A stretch of DNA of 64,000 nucleotides from the NCBI GenBank assembly GCA_937883755.1, contig CAKZYA010000062.1:1-64000 (forward strand), in the 5' to 3' direction. The translations under genes and the position numbers were made by a program. Within the stretch, counting starts at the first letter, position 1; the number at the start of each line of letters is the position of its first letter. Of the stretch, positions 1 to 8,531 are shown piece after piece. Origin of the DNA: an uncultured Flammeovirgaceae bacterium. Lineage in GTDB: Bacteria > Bacteroidota > Bacteroidia > Cytophagales > Cyclobacteriaceae. The notes below the pieces were generated by a model. The model made no database searches and was not told where the DNA came from. It saw only the letters and a list, made by a program, of their open reading frames with translations.

Positions 1-246
1 GGAGATCATCCCGCTCACATTCACTTTAATACGGCGACTGAGGGAGGTGGAATTGCCATTAGCTTAACCAACCTGGATGGTACGTCTGGCATCAGTAAAA
101 CTTCCGTAATGGTTACAGATAATAATGTCCCTATTACTTACGAAGAGCTGCTCGATTTTAATGGTTACATCAATGTACACCTGAGTCCAGCAGATTTAGC
201 TACTATTGTCGCCCAAGGTGATATCAGAGCAAACGCCCCAGAATAA
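1..246 (+). CDS. CHRD domain protein, C-terminal part
   Basis: Open from the first base to TAA at 244-246, so only the last 81 codons are present. The peptide has HPAHIH near its start and the segment GYINVHLSP followed by a GDIRANAPE end, which resembles the tail of a CHRD domain (chordin-like domain, common in secreted or lipoprotein bacterial proteins). Function of these bacterial proteins is not established. The N-terminus and any signal peptide lie outside the window. A hairpin terminator follows at 277-304. Confidence 0.7.
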   Translation, partial: GDHPAHIHFNTATEGGGIAISLTNLDGTSGISKTSVMVTDNNVPITYEELLDFNGYINVHLSPADLATIVAQGDIRANAPE

Positions 247-276
247 TTCAATTAGCATAATTTAGACTTTTAAACG

Positions 277-304
277 GGAGAGGTTATTTAGCCTCTCCTT
301 TCTT
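277..304 (+). terminator. Rho-independent terminator after CHRD gene
   Basis: Perfect 7-bp stem GGAGAGG (277-283) / CCTCTCC (292-298) with an 8-base loop and a T-rich tail (TTTCTT). It lies 30 bases after the CHRD stop codon. Confidence 0.75.
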
Positions 305-476
305 ATGGCGTACTATTAGAAACAGTAGATTCCTTGCTCATAATCAATTAAAAGCAATCTACTACCTGCTTTGCATACTTTTCTGGGAAAATACTGCGTT
401 TTAGGAATGAATTCCTTAAATCTTGATTCGTCCTTAATCGGCAGATTTCGTATCTTTAAAAAATTTCGAGATACCT

Positions 477-2456
477 ATGATGAGAATAAATCGCTTTTGC
501 CTTCCTTTTCTTTTCCTGCTAGTGACTCTCGCTGCCTGTAATCCAGGTAAGCGGGCTTTGATAAAAGGCTTCAATAGTTTTGATGGCGGCGAATACAATA
601 TCGCCATTGAACAGTACCGTATCGCTATGGATAACGGAGTGGAAGTTGGTGAGTCTAACTACCGTATTGCTGAGTCTTATCGCTTAAGTAACCGGTTAGC
701 CGAAGCCATGCCCTATTACGAGGCAGCCATTGACATGGGCGTAGCTGATACCGCTGCGGTATTTCACTACGCTATGGCGCTGAAGCAAAATGGTGAATAC
801 GAACAGGCCAAACAGCAACTAGAAGAATATGTAGAACTATCAGAAGATAGTGTGCTACAACACACCGAATGGGCTCAGCAAGAAATTGCTAACCTGAATA
901 ATCTGGATAGTATTCTAATAAAAGACCAGTACTTTGAGATTGAGCCTGTAGCTTCGGTAAACACTGAGGAAGCTGAGTATGCGCCTACCGTTTTTCGGGG
1001 TTCTTTTTACTTTACTTCATCGCGTGGTAGTGAGAAAATATATAAGGCTACTGGTACCGGATTTACTAACATATACCGGGCTCCTATCCAAGACAATCAA
1101 GTGCTAGCTGATCAAGCCAAAACGCTGGGCGAAGAATTTGCTACTGAGGCTATCAATGAAGGAGTAATCACTTTCTCTCCTAACGGTAAGATGATGGTAT
1201 TTGCCCGCGGTAATAACGGTAAGCGCAAGGGAACGCAGGATGTAAACTTATATATGTCACGTTACCAGAAAGGTAAATGGACTGCGCCCGAAATTCTGAG
1301 TATTAACGATCCTAATGCCTGGGATTCTACTCCTACCTTTAGTCGCGATGGCAAAACGCTTTACTTTGCCTCGAACCGCCCAGGCGGACAAGGTGGTATT
1401 GATTTGTACTCAGCGCGAGTAGATGGGCGAGGGCGCTGGAGTAATGTCCGAAACATGGGTAGTAGCATTAATACACCCGGTCACGAAATGTTTCCCTATG
1501 TGACCGATGATGGAAAGCTATATTTCTCATCCGATGGTCACCCGAGCATGGGTGCTTTGGATGTTTTCGTGGCTACCCGAAAAGACGGAGAAATCACTAT
1601 AGAGAACCTAGGCCCTCCGGTTAATTCAGTTGCTGATGATTTTGGTATTTCGTTCACCACGATTAAAGATGGCTACTTCACTTCTAACCGCAACAGCGGA
1701 GCGGGCGACGACGATATCTATGCCTTCGTAAATAATGATCCTGAACTGAAAGTCGTCAACTACTTCCTGGCCGGGATTACAGTAACCAAAGATGAAGAGA
1801 GCGGAGAGGAAAAAATTGTAGACGGAGTAAAAGTGAAACTTAAATTTCCGCAGGGCAATGATATTGCTAATGAAACTACTGGTAACGAAGGCGAATTCAA
1901 TTTTAAAGTTGACGGTGGTACTAACTACGAACTGATTGCTGAGAAGGAAGGCTTCTTTACCGAGCGGGTTGATTTTAGTACCATCGGAAAAACCATTCCG
2001 CAAGAAAATCTAGTGGCGATGATAACTGACACTACCTTCCGCGCCAAAATTGTGCTGAACAAACTGGTATTGGATAAACCCATCGTGATGGAAAACATCT
2101 ACTATGAATTTGACGAGTGGTTTATTACCGACGCAGCAGCCATAGAACTGGATAAACTGGTAAACATTCTGGAAGATAACCCTCAGATCGTTATCGAGCT
2201 AAGTTCGCATACGGATGCTCAGGGTGATAATGATTATAACCAAGCTCTATCTCAACGACGGGCGGAGTCAGCAGTTCAATACTTAGTAGAAAGCGGCATT
2301 AGCCCTAACCGAATTACGGCGCGAGGTTACGGAGAGAGTCAGCTTATCATTAAAAATGCGATAAACGACGATCAGCACGAAATTAACCGTCGTACCGAGT
2401 TTAAAGTAACTCGTATCCAACAGAACAGTACCCAAGCGAATAACTCTTCGGAATAG
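477..2456 (+). CDS. OmpA family lipoprotein with TPR and WD40-like (PD40) repeats
   Basis: A 659-aa protein with a lipobox ending at Cys21 (LVTLAAC), so an outer-membrane lipoprotein is expected. TPR-like helices cover about residues 30-145; PD40 beta-propeller repeats about 170-420 (for example ITFSPNGKMMVFA and SRDGKTLYFASNRPGGQGG); a carboxypeptidase-regulatory-like beta domain about 435-510; and a C-terminal OmpA peptidoglycan-binding domain about 535-650 (NRITARGYGES, NRRTEFKV). This order is the one known for PorE-type proteins of Bacteroidota, where the OmpA domain anchors the protein to peptidoglycan. A link to type 9 secretion is inference only, since no other T9SS gene is nearby. 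ATG occurs at 477 and again at 480; either could start. Confidence 0.88.
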   Translation: MMRINRFCLPFLFLLVTLAACNPGKRALIKGFNSFDGGEYNIAIEQYRIAMDNGVEVGESNYRIAESYRLSNRLAEAMPYYEAAIDMGVADTAAVFHYAMALKQNGEYEQAKQQLEEYVELSEDSVLQHTEWAQQEIANLNNLDSILIKDQYFEIEPVASVNTEEAEYAPTVFRGSFYFTSSRGSEKIYKATGTGFTNIYRAPIQDNQVLADQAKTLGEEFATEAINEGVITFSPNGKMMVFARGNNGKRKGTQDVNLYMSRYQKGKWTAPEILSINDPNAWDSTPTFSRDGKTLYFASNRPGGQGGIDLYSARVDGRGRWSNVRNMGSSINTPGHEMFPYVTDDGKLYFSSDGHPSMGALDVFVATRKDGEITIENLGPPVNSVADDFGISFTTIKDGYFTSNRNSGAGDDDIYAFVNNDPELKVVNYFLAGITVTKDEESGEEKIVDGVKVKLKFPQGNDIANETTGNEGEFNFKVDGGTNYELIAEKEGFFTERVDFSTIGKTIPQENLVAMITDTTFRAKIVLNKLVLDKPIVMENIYYEFDEWFITDAAAIELDKLVNILEDNPQIVIELSSHTDAQGDNDYNQALSQRRAESAVQYLVESGISPNRITARGYGESQLIIKNAINDDQHEINRRTEFKVTRIQQNSTQANNSSE

Positions 2457-2477
2457 ACGTTGGTCAACGCCTTTCAA

Positions 2478-2519
2478 GAAATGCTCATTCATGCCTGGTG
2501 AATGGGCGTTTCTTTTTTC
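2478..2519 (+). terminator. Rho-independent terminator after OmpA-type gene
   Basis: Inverted repeat GAAATGCTCATTCA (2478-2491) / TGAATGGGCGTTTC (2499-2512), paired with two G-T wobbles, followed by a T run. It lies just before the insertion sequence, so the IS landed between two transcription units. Confidence 0.75.
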
Positions 2520-2531
2520 AGCCACCCCTAA

Positions 2532-3411
2532 GAACTTGTTTAAATTTTGAAAAGAGCAGGTCAGTGGATAAACTTTGGGTCAACCAAAACTCAAAAGTTT
2601 ATGCAAACGCGATATAAGCGACTCACTGACCTGCAATGGGAAATTATGAAAGAATGTTTGCCCATCCAACGAAAACGGAAATACGATCTGCGAGGCATCG
2701 TTGATGCTATCTTTTGGTATTTACGCCTAGGGGGACAGTGGCGAAATCTACCAGAAGGATATCCACCCTATACGAGCGTTTACTACTATTTTAGGATCTG
2801 GAAAGCAGATGGTACGCTAGAAAACCTCAATGCTCATTTAAACCGTAGAGAACGAAAACGAGTCGGTAAAGAAGAAACCCCTAGTATGCTTTCAATTGAT
2901 ACTCAGTCTATTAAAGCAGCTCCTTTTGTACAGCAAGAGCGGGGCATAGACGGTAATAAACGGATTAATGGGCGAAAAAGACATGTAATTACCGACACAT
3001 TAGGACTGATTTGGGGCGTAGTCGTCCATGCAGCTCACCTAGCTGATGGCAATACCGCCGAGCGTGTAGTTGCCCCTTTACAAGGCTATGTCTATCGGAT
3101 GAAAAAAATCTTGGCCGATGCGGCTTACAAGCATACCTTCATGGACTGGGTTTCTAATAACTTACTGGAAGTAGAGGTGGAAATATCTTCGCGTCCTCCA
3201 ACCCAAAAGGGATTTGTTCCCGTGAAGTGGCGATGGGTGACGGAACGTACTTTTGGCACGTTTAATCGCCCGGCGACCCGGTTCTTTCGGAGGCTAGATA
3301 AGGATCACGAAAAAACAACAAAAAGCGCAGAAGCATGGGTATTGTGGCAGAATTGCCAATTAATTTTGAATCGCTTGGATAAATGACCAAATAGAATTTT
3401 TCAACAAGCTC
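2532..3411 (+). mobile_element. Complete IS5-family insertion sequence, IS1031-like, 880 bp
   Basis: Terminal inverted repeats start GAACTTGTTTAAATTTT (left, 2532) and GAGCTTGTTGAAAAATT (right, reverse complement from 3411), matching at 13 of the first 17 positions. They enclose a single transposase gene. The GAG/GAA ends and 3-bp TAA duplication fit the IS1031 subgroup. The reading frame is intact, so the copy may be active or recent. It sits after the terminator of the OmpA-type gene and about 90 bp before purM. Confidence 0.88.
2601..3386 (+). CDS. IS5 family transposase (DDE)
   Basis: 261 aa from the ATG at 2601; an in-frame TTG at 2547 would add 18 residues but lies close to the terminal repeat and lacks family similarity. 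The N-terminal DUF4096-like region (LTDLQWEIM ... GGQWRNLP ... YYYFRIWKADGTLE) and the DDE catalytic core are recognisable: SIDTQSIKAAP carries the first Asp, KKILADAAYKH the second, and the WVTERTFGTFNR segment the Glu. It catalyses cut-and-paste movement of the element. A single intact frame, without the frameshift seen in IS427-type relatives, agrees with the IS1031 subgroup. Confidence 0.93.
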   Translation: MQTRYKRLTDLQWEIMKECLPIQRKRKYDLRGIVDAIFWYLRLGGQWRNLPEGYPPYTSVYYYFRIWKADGTLENLNAHLNRRERKRVGKEETPSMLSIDTQSIKAAPFVQQERGIDGNKRINGRKRHVITDTLGLIWGVVVHAAHLADGNTAERVVAPLQGYVYRMKKILADAAYKHTFMDWVSNNLLEVEVEISSRPPTQKGFVPVKWRWVTERTFGTFNRPATRFFRRLDKDHEKTTKSAEAWVLWQNCQLILNRLDK

Positions 3412-3500
3412 TAAGTTGTTTTGGGCTATTCTGAGAAAGTTGATTTATCTCTTCACAAATGATTGTACATTGCACATTATTCATTGTTAATTGTTCAGGT

Positions 3501-4670
3501 ATGAGCGAACGTTACCAGCAAAGAGGAGTTTCTGCTACCAAAGAAGATGTACACCGAGCTATTCGTCACGTAGATAAAGGGTTATTTCCCCAAGCCTTCT
3601 GCAAAATTGTTCCTGACTGGCTAGGGGGTGATCCGACTTACTGCAACATTATGCACGCCGATGGAGCCGGAACCAAATCATCGTTAGCCTATTTGTACTG
3701 GAAAGAGACAGGTGATCTATCGGTTTGGAAAGGTATTGCTCAGGATGCCGTAGTCATGAATACCGATGATCTACTATGTGTAGGTGCAATTAATAACATT
3801 TTGCTCTCGTCTACTATCGGTCGTAACAAACACCTGATTCCCGGTGAAGTCATTCAGGCTATTATTGAGGGAACGGAAGAAGTGTTGCAACTGCTTCGCG
3901 ATCACGGGATGAACATTATCAGTACCGGAGGTGAAACGGCTGACTTAGGTGATTTGGTACGAACTATTGTGGTAGACAGTACCGTTACCGCTCGGATGCG
4001 CCGTGAGGATGTGATCTCTAATGACCGCATTGCTGCCGGAGATGTGGTTATCGGGTTAGCTTCCTTCGGTCAAGCCTCTTATGAAACGGAGTACAACGGA
4101 GGTATGGGTAGCAACGGTCTTACCTCGGCTCGCCATGATGTGTTTCATCACTTGTTAGCCGAGCGTTACCCCGAAAGCTATGATCCCCAGGTTCCATCCG
4201 AGTTAGTGTACTCTGGTAGCAAATCGCTAACGGATAAGATAACTGCTGAGGAAAAGGAAATTACGGTAGGAAAGCTGGTTCTCTCACCAACCCGTACTTA
4301 CGCTCCTATTTTGCAGGAGATTCTGAAAAACTATCGCAATCGGATTCACGGAATGGTGCATTGCAGTGGTGGTGCTCAGACCAAGGTGCTACATTTCATT
4401 GATAATCTACACGTAGTAAAAGATAACCTATTCTCTACCCCTCCGCTATTCCAAATTATTCAACAAGAAAGTCAAACCAGTTGGCAAGAGATGTACCAGG
4501 TATTCAATATGGGACATCGGCTGGAGCTATACGTACCCGAAACCTTAGCCGAAGAAATAATTAGTATATCGGAAAAATTTGGAGTGGCTGCTCAGATTAT
4601 TGGGCGAGTTAAGCCTTCTGATCAGAAACAAGTGACGATAGAAAGTGAGCACGGTACGTTTGTTTATTAG
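3501..4670 (+). CDS. purM: Phosphoribosylformylglycinamidine cyclo-ligase (AIR synthase)
   Basis: 389 aa from ATG 3501 (MSERYQQRGVSATKEDV); an ATG 42 bases upstream lies in a low-complexity leader and is unlikely. PurM converts FGAM to AIR with ATP, the fifth step of de novo purine synthesis, in the cytosol. Seen motifs: HADGAGTKSSLAYLY near residues 50-65, STGGETADLGDLV in the middle, and GLASFGQASYETEYNGGMGS, all typical of the PurM/ThiL-type ATP-binding fold. The length suits the longer Bacteroidota form. The stop (TAG 4668-4670) overlaps the stop of the convergent gene. The IS element ends about 90 bp upstream and may have displaced native upstream sequence. Confidence 0.93.
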   Translation: MSERYQQRGVSATKEDVHRAIRHVDKGLFPQAFCKIVPDWLGGDPTYCNIMHADGAGTKSSLAYLYWKETGDLSVWKGIAQDAVVMNTDDLLCVGAINNILLSSTIGRNKHLIPGEVIQAIIEGTEEVLQLLRDHGMNIISTGGETADLGDLVRTIVVDSTVTARMRREDVISNDRIAAGDVVIGLASFGQASYETEYNGGMGSNGLTSARHDVFHHLLAERYPESYDPQVPSELVYSGSKSLTDKITAEEKEITVGKLVLSPTRTYAPILQEILKNYRNRIHGMVHCSGGAQTKVLHFIDNLHVVKDNLFSTPPLFQIIQQESQTSWQEMYQVFNMGHRLELYVPETLAEEIISISEKFGVAAQIIGRVKPSDQKQVTIESEHGTFVY

Positions 4671-5218
4671 CAACCCATACCATTCTGACACCGTAACTGA
4701 ACAATAAGCTCTTCTAACTCCGTTGGGCGTTGGGTACCTACTAGTATTTTCTGATCGTCGACTAAATGCAGTTGTACGCCTGAGTTACCAGAAATAGTGT
4801 AGGCTTTTCCTTGCGGGCCGTAACGCATTCCCCAACCACCGTATTCAGCAATTCCATCGTAGTTACGAATGTACATCTCATCAATATCTGCCCACTTTAT
4901 ATTACGGGACGACCACTGAAACGGAAATAGCTGAAACTGTATGCCTTGCTCGTTGACTTGTACGAAAAGGTGTGCTTTGTAGGCCAATAGCACTAATACT
5001 CCCCAGATAAACCCCATAAACAGCAAAGCTGGAACCGATAGCCAAGAGGTATCTGATACCTGATATTGAATCAGTTGAAGAGCTCCTAGAAACAGTAATG
5101 TCCCTAACATTGCCCCTAATAGTACCCAAATCCAGGTTTGTCGATAGCGTTGAATTTCAGTGAAGTAAGGGGCTGCCGAATCTTCCGCTCTGAATGACGG
5201 TTGTTTGGTCGTTACCAT
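4667..5218 (-). CDS. Small membrane protein with two TM segments, PH-like C-terminal domain
   Basis: 183 aa. Two hydrophobic helices at about 28-52 and 59-80 form a hairpin, followed by a beta-rich soluble part (GGWGMRYG, GVQLHLVDDQKILVGTQRP) that looks like the bacterial PH-like domain found after such hairpins. Function unknown. The stop codon overlaps that of purM on the other strand (4667-4670), so the two transcripts converge with no spacer. Similar proteins occur in Bacteroidota as conserved hypotheticals. Confidence 0.75.
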   Translation of the reverse strand: MVTTKQPSFRAEDSAAPYFTEIQRYRQTWIWVLLGAMLGTLLFLGALQLIQYQVSDTSWLSVPALLFMGFIWGVLVLLAYKAHLFVQVNEQGIQFQLFPFQWSSRNIKWADIDEMYIRNYDGIAEYGGWGMRYGPQGKAYTISGNSGVQLHLVDDQKILVGTQRPTELEELIVQLRCQNGMGC

Positions 5219-5461
5219 AACGCAATCTAGCCTTATTTGCTAGTACTAGTTACGAAGAGATACCCTATATTCAAAGCAATATTGCTCTTGACTATGTAAG
5301 TTATTACATTTTCTTTGTAGGTTATTAGTTTTCTTCTTCTCGTATTATTTTGGGAATTGCGAGACTTACCTGTATCTTCAAATCGTATCTTTTTTAGTCC
5401 ATTCAGTACCTCATTCGCGACGCTTTTGCCGTTCAAAGAGGCATTTAGATTTATTGCCAAT

Positions 5462-6808
5462 ATGCATACCACAAAGATTATTGATGCCCGAGTGGTCAAC
5501 GAGGAGCAAATTCAAGAAGTAGATATTTTGATCGAGGGATCTTTTATTAGCCGGATTGATACAGATCTATCCTCAGTAGCCACCGATGATACGTATGATG
5601 CCCAAGGAAAGTACCTCCTACCCGGACTCATCGATGACCAGGTACATTTCCGGGAGCCAGGGCTGACGTATAAAGCCAATATTTACTCTGAATCTAAAGC
5701 CGCTGTGGCCGGAGGGATTACCTCTTTTATGGAGATGCCTAATACCGTGCCTAATGCACTTACGCAAGATTTACTTCAGGATAAGTACAATATAGCCGCC
5801 CGTAGCTCTTTGGCAAACTATTCATTCTACATGGGGGTATCAAATGATAACCTAGAAGAAGTACTTAAAACCAATACTCAGCAAGTGTGTGGTCTGAAGG
5901 TATTTATGGGTTCTTCTACGGGTAATATGCTCGTTGATAATGAGCAGACACTACGGAACGTATTTGCCAAGTCACCGATGCTAGTTGCTACCCATTGCGA
6001 AGATGAAGCGACTGTTCGCGCCAACATGGAGCAATTCCGCGAAAAATACGGGGCGGAAGTGCCTATCCGATGTCATCCCGAAATTCGTAGCGAAGAGGCT
6101 TGTTATAAATCTTCTTCACTGGCGGTTGCTTTGGCAAAAGAGTTTGGTACGCGCTTGCATGTTTTACACATTTCTACTGCCAAAGAGTTGTCACTATTCA
6201 GTAACGGACTTCCTTTAGAAGATAAATATATCACAGCTGAAGCCTGCTTACACCACCTATGGTTTAACGATCATGATTACGAGACAAAGGGTACATTGAT
6301 AAAATGGAACCCAGCGGTAAAAACCGCTCAAGACCAAGAGGCTATTCTCGCTGCGGTGCTCAATGATACCATCGACGTATTAGCTACCGACCACGCCCCT
6401 CATACCTTAGAGGAAAAACAAAATACTTACTTTAAAGCTCCATCGGGCGGACCATTAGTACAACACAATCTAGTGGCTCTTCTGGAGATGTATCATCAGA
6501 GTAAAATCACTTTAGAAACTATCGTAAAGAAAGCCTGCCACCATCCAGCTCAATTATTTGAGGTAGATCGCAGAGGTTTTATACGTGAGGGATACTATGC
6601 CGATTTAGTACTGGTAGATCTAGGCCGTCCGTGGAAAGTGCAAACTGATAATATCCTCTACCTATGTGGTTGGTCACCTTTTGAAGGGACGACTTTCCAT
6701 TCGCAGGTAACGCACACCTTTGTTTCGGGTCATTGCGTGTATGCCGACGGACATTTTGACGAATCGCAGCAAGGATTACGGTTGCAGTTCAAGAGAGCGG
6801 CCAATTAG
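5462..6808 (+). CDS. pyrC: Dihydroorotase
   Basis: 448 aa from ATG 5462 (MHTTKIIDARVV); an upstream in-frame start at 5357 would add 35 residues without family similarity. It belongs to the amidohydrolase superfamily; dihydroorotase closes carbamoyl aspartate to dihydroorotate in pyrimidine synthesis. Seen: metal-site region DDQVHFREPG (residues 58-67), candidate carboxylated Lys146 in GLKVFMGSSTGN, metal His candidates at 178 and 236, and catalytic Asp310 in ATDHAPH. The first His of the usual HxH motif is Gln60 here. From memory, DQVHFREPG is a recurring variant in Bacteroidota dihydroorotases, so the enzyme is probably active. Allantoinase is a less likely alternative. Confidence 0.85.
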   Translation: MHTTKIIDARVVNEEQIQEVDILIEGSFISRIDTDLSSVATDDTYDAQGKYLLPGLIDDQVHFREPGLTYKANIYSESKAAVAGGITSFMEMPNTVPNALTQDLLQDKYNIAARSSLANYSFYMGVSNDNLEEVLKTNTQQVCGLKVFMGSSTGNMLVDNEQTLRNVFAKSPMLVATHCEDEATVRANMEQFREKYGAEVPIRCHPEIRSEEACYKSSSLAVALAKEFGTRLHVLHISTAKELSLFSNGLPLEDKYITAEACLHHLWFNDHDYETKGTLIKWNPAVKTAQDQEAILAAVLNDTIDVLATDHAPHTLEEKQNTYFKAPSGGPLVQHNLVALLEMYHQSKITLETIVKKACHHPAQLFEVDRRGFIREGYYADLVLVDLGRPWKVQTDNILYLCGWSPFEGTTFHSQVTHTFVSGHCVYADGHFDESQQGLRLQFKRAAN

Positions 6809-6853
6809 CAACGTTTTGATTAAGAAAGCGTTTTCTTCACTAAGAATATTGGT

Positions 6854-7903
6854 GTGGCAAAAAAACTGAATATCGCTTTATTTCTTTTCACGCTACTTGC
6901 TTATGTTAGCCCCTATATTTCGCCAGCTCGGGCGTGGCTCACCGGTTTTCTGTCGCTTACTATTCCGGGGTTACTTCTACTACACGCTTTCTTGCTTACC
7001 TACTACATTGTACAACGAAAAAAGTGGTATATGTACTCGCTAGTAGCCTTAGCTTTAGGATATCAATACCTATTAGCTAGCTTCTCAGTTAGTAACCCTG
7101 CCAACCCTACTCCAGAGACCTTCTCAGTACTGAGTTACAACGTGCGGGTTTTCAATACCTACGCTTACTTACAAAATGAAAATGAACCGGGAAAGGCCAT
7201 GATTGATTGGTTGGTAAGCGACACGGCTCACATTAAGTGTTTACAAGAATATTATAACAACAGTCGGTCTGCTATTTTTAACACCACTGCTCAACTAAAG
7301 TCAAGTGGTACATATAACACATACATTCAACCCAATCTGGTTAACCGAATAGGAGCTGAGTTTGGGTTAGCCATCTTTAGCCGCTATCCGGTTCTACAAC
7401 GCGGGGTTATCGCCCTGCCAGACTCCAGCCATTTTGGCATTTATGCTGACCTGAAAATTCGGCAGGACACGGTGCGGGTATATAATGTACACCTTCAGTC
7501 AATGAGTATTGATGAGCGGAACTTAAGCAACTTTGAAGGAGTGAAAAATAATTACCCCTCAGTGTTTCAAAAACTAAAGCAAGGGTTCATGGGTCGAGCC
7601 GGCCAAATAGATCATCTAGTAACCCATTTACAGGCTAGCCCTTACCCTGTCATCGTTTGTGGTGACTTTAATGACTTACCATATAGTTACACATATTTTA
7701 GCATGCGGAGAAACTTACTAAATGCCTTTGAGAGAGCTGGTAATGGTCTCGGATTTAGCTATAATGGTCGTTTATTTTTCCTTCGGATTGATAATCAATT
7801 CTACAGCAAAACCTTATACGCTCATCAATACCAAACCATTCGTGAGGTTACCTACTCTGATCATTTCCCCGTGAGGGCGGTATACAGTTTTACTAAAAAT
7901 TAG
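6854..7903 (+). CDS. Membrane-anchored endonuclease/exonuclease/phosphatase (EEP) family protein
   Basis: 349 aa with a GTG start at 6854. Three hydrophobic helices occupy about residues 5-80, followed by an EEP catalytic domain from about 85: SYNVRVFN near the start, CGDFNDLPYS, and YSDHFPVRA near the end carry the Asn, Asp and Asp-His residues of the fold. Family members cleave phosphodiester or phosphate-ester bonds in nucleic acids or lipids; the substrate here is unknown. The active site is expected outside the cytoplasmic membrane if the helices orient as usual. The gene follows pyrC by 45 bp and may be co-transcribed. Confidence 0.85.
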   Translation: MAKKLNIALFLFTLLAYVSPYISPARAWLTGFLSLTIPGLLLLHAFLLTYYIVQRKKWYMYSLVALALGYQYLLASFSVSNPANPTPETFSVLSYNVRVFNTYAYLQNENEPGKAMIDWLVSDTAHIKCLQEYYNNSRSAIFNTTAQLKSSGTYNTYIQPNLVNRIGAEFGLAIFSRYPVLQRGVIALPDSSHFGIYADLKIRQDTVRVYNVHLQSMSIDERNLSNFEGVKNNYPSVFQKLKQGFMGRAGQIDHLVTHLQASPYPVIVCGDFNDLPYSYTYFSMRRNLLNAFERAGNGLGFSYNGRLFFLRIDNQFYSKTLYAHQYQTIREVTYSDHFPVRAVYSFTKN

Positions 7904-7911
7904 TGGCAGTA

Positions 7912-7942
7912 TTGGTAATATACTTATAGATTCCTAAATTTG
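7912..7942 (+). promoter_or_regulatory. Bacteroidota-type promoter for tRNA-His
   Basis: TAAATTTG at 7935-7942 matches the TAnnTTTG -7 box exactly. A TTG at 7912-7914 lies 20 bases upstream, where the -33 element is expected. The tRNA begins 15 bases after the box. Confidence 0.65.
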
Positions 7943-7957
7943 TCTCCCTTTATAAAT

Positions 7958-8032
7958 GGTGATTGTAGTTCAGTTGGTTAGAACGCCTGATTGTGGTTCA
8001 GGAGGTCGCGGGTTCGAGTCCCGTCTTTCACC
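7958..8032 (+). tRNA. tRNA-His (anticodon GTG)
   Basis: Cloverleaf read by hand. D stem GTTC/GAAC; anticodon stem CCTGA/TCAGG with loop TTGTGGT (anticodon GTG); T stem GCGGG/CCCGT with loop TTCGAGT. The extra G(-1) at 7958 opposite C73 at 8032 is typical for tRNA-His. The acceptor stem is GTGATTG/CTTTCAC, which leaves two T-T mismatches at pairs 5-68 and 6-67. No CCA is encoded. Confidence 0.9.
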
Positions 8033-8040
8033 CTTTAACC

Positions 8041-8086
8041 ACCACTACAAGAGCCGCTTGTGCTAGGGCATAAGTGGTTTTTTTTG
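8041..8086 (+). terminator. Terminator after tRNA-His
   Basis: ACCACT (8041-8046) pairs with AGTGGT (8073-8078), enclosing a smaller ACAAG/CTTGT hairpin, and is followed by a T run. Confidence 0.6.
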
Positions 8087-8199
8087 TACCTTACTACACT
8101 AAGTCACGTATTTAAAGATACAACTAAACAGTAGTTTCACTTACAATAGTAAAGTACTTTTTCACCATTGTTAATCAATCGCATCCTTATTTGGGGAGT

Positions 8200-8454
8200 A
8201 TGTCAACATCTGAGTTTACACTATTACCTTTGCAGGAAAAAATAGACCTACTGTACCAGGAGGGCACCTTCATAGTAGCTATTCGGTACTATGGTTATAA
8301 GATAAATCTTTATCTGATTCACGGCTTTTACGTAGAGGTATTCTACAACCATAAGCTAGACCAAATTGAGCAAATTGACTTACTGCCTAACTCTCATACT
8401 CGCCTTAAGTTCTACTCTGACCAGATCTCTCTACCACAAGATTTACTGAATTAG
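8200..8454 (+). CDS. Small conserved hypothetical protein
   Basis: 84 aa from ATG 8200 (MSTSEFTLLPLQEKIDLL); an in-frame TTG nine bases upstream is also possible. The protein is soluble-looking and rich in aromatic beta-strand residues (FIVAIRYYGYKINLYLIHGFY), with no signal peptide or catalytic motif. I do not recognise a characterised family, although the sequence pattern looks like the small hypothetical proteins conserved in Cytophagales. It stands alone between tRNA-His and the NUMOD4 protein. Confidence 0.6.
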   Translation: MSTSEFTLLPLQEKIDLLYQEGTFIVAIRYYGYKINLYLIHGFYVEVFYNHKLDQIEQIDLLPNSHTRLKFYSDQISLPQDLLN

Positions 8455-8531
8455 TGTTCAAGCGACTGTCACACGCTGTTCAAAATTAAAGGAAACATAA
8501 ACACGATAATACCTCGCACAATAACGCTACA

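Larger units (their letters stand above)
2529..3414 (+). repeat. 3-bp target-site duplication (TAA) flanking the IS
   Basis: TAA at 2529-2531 and TAA at 3412-3414 flank the element exactly. A 3-bp TNA duplication is the known signature of the IS1031 group of the IS5 family. This fixes the ends of the element at 2532 and 3411. Confidence 0.8.
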
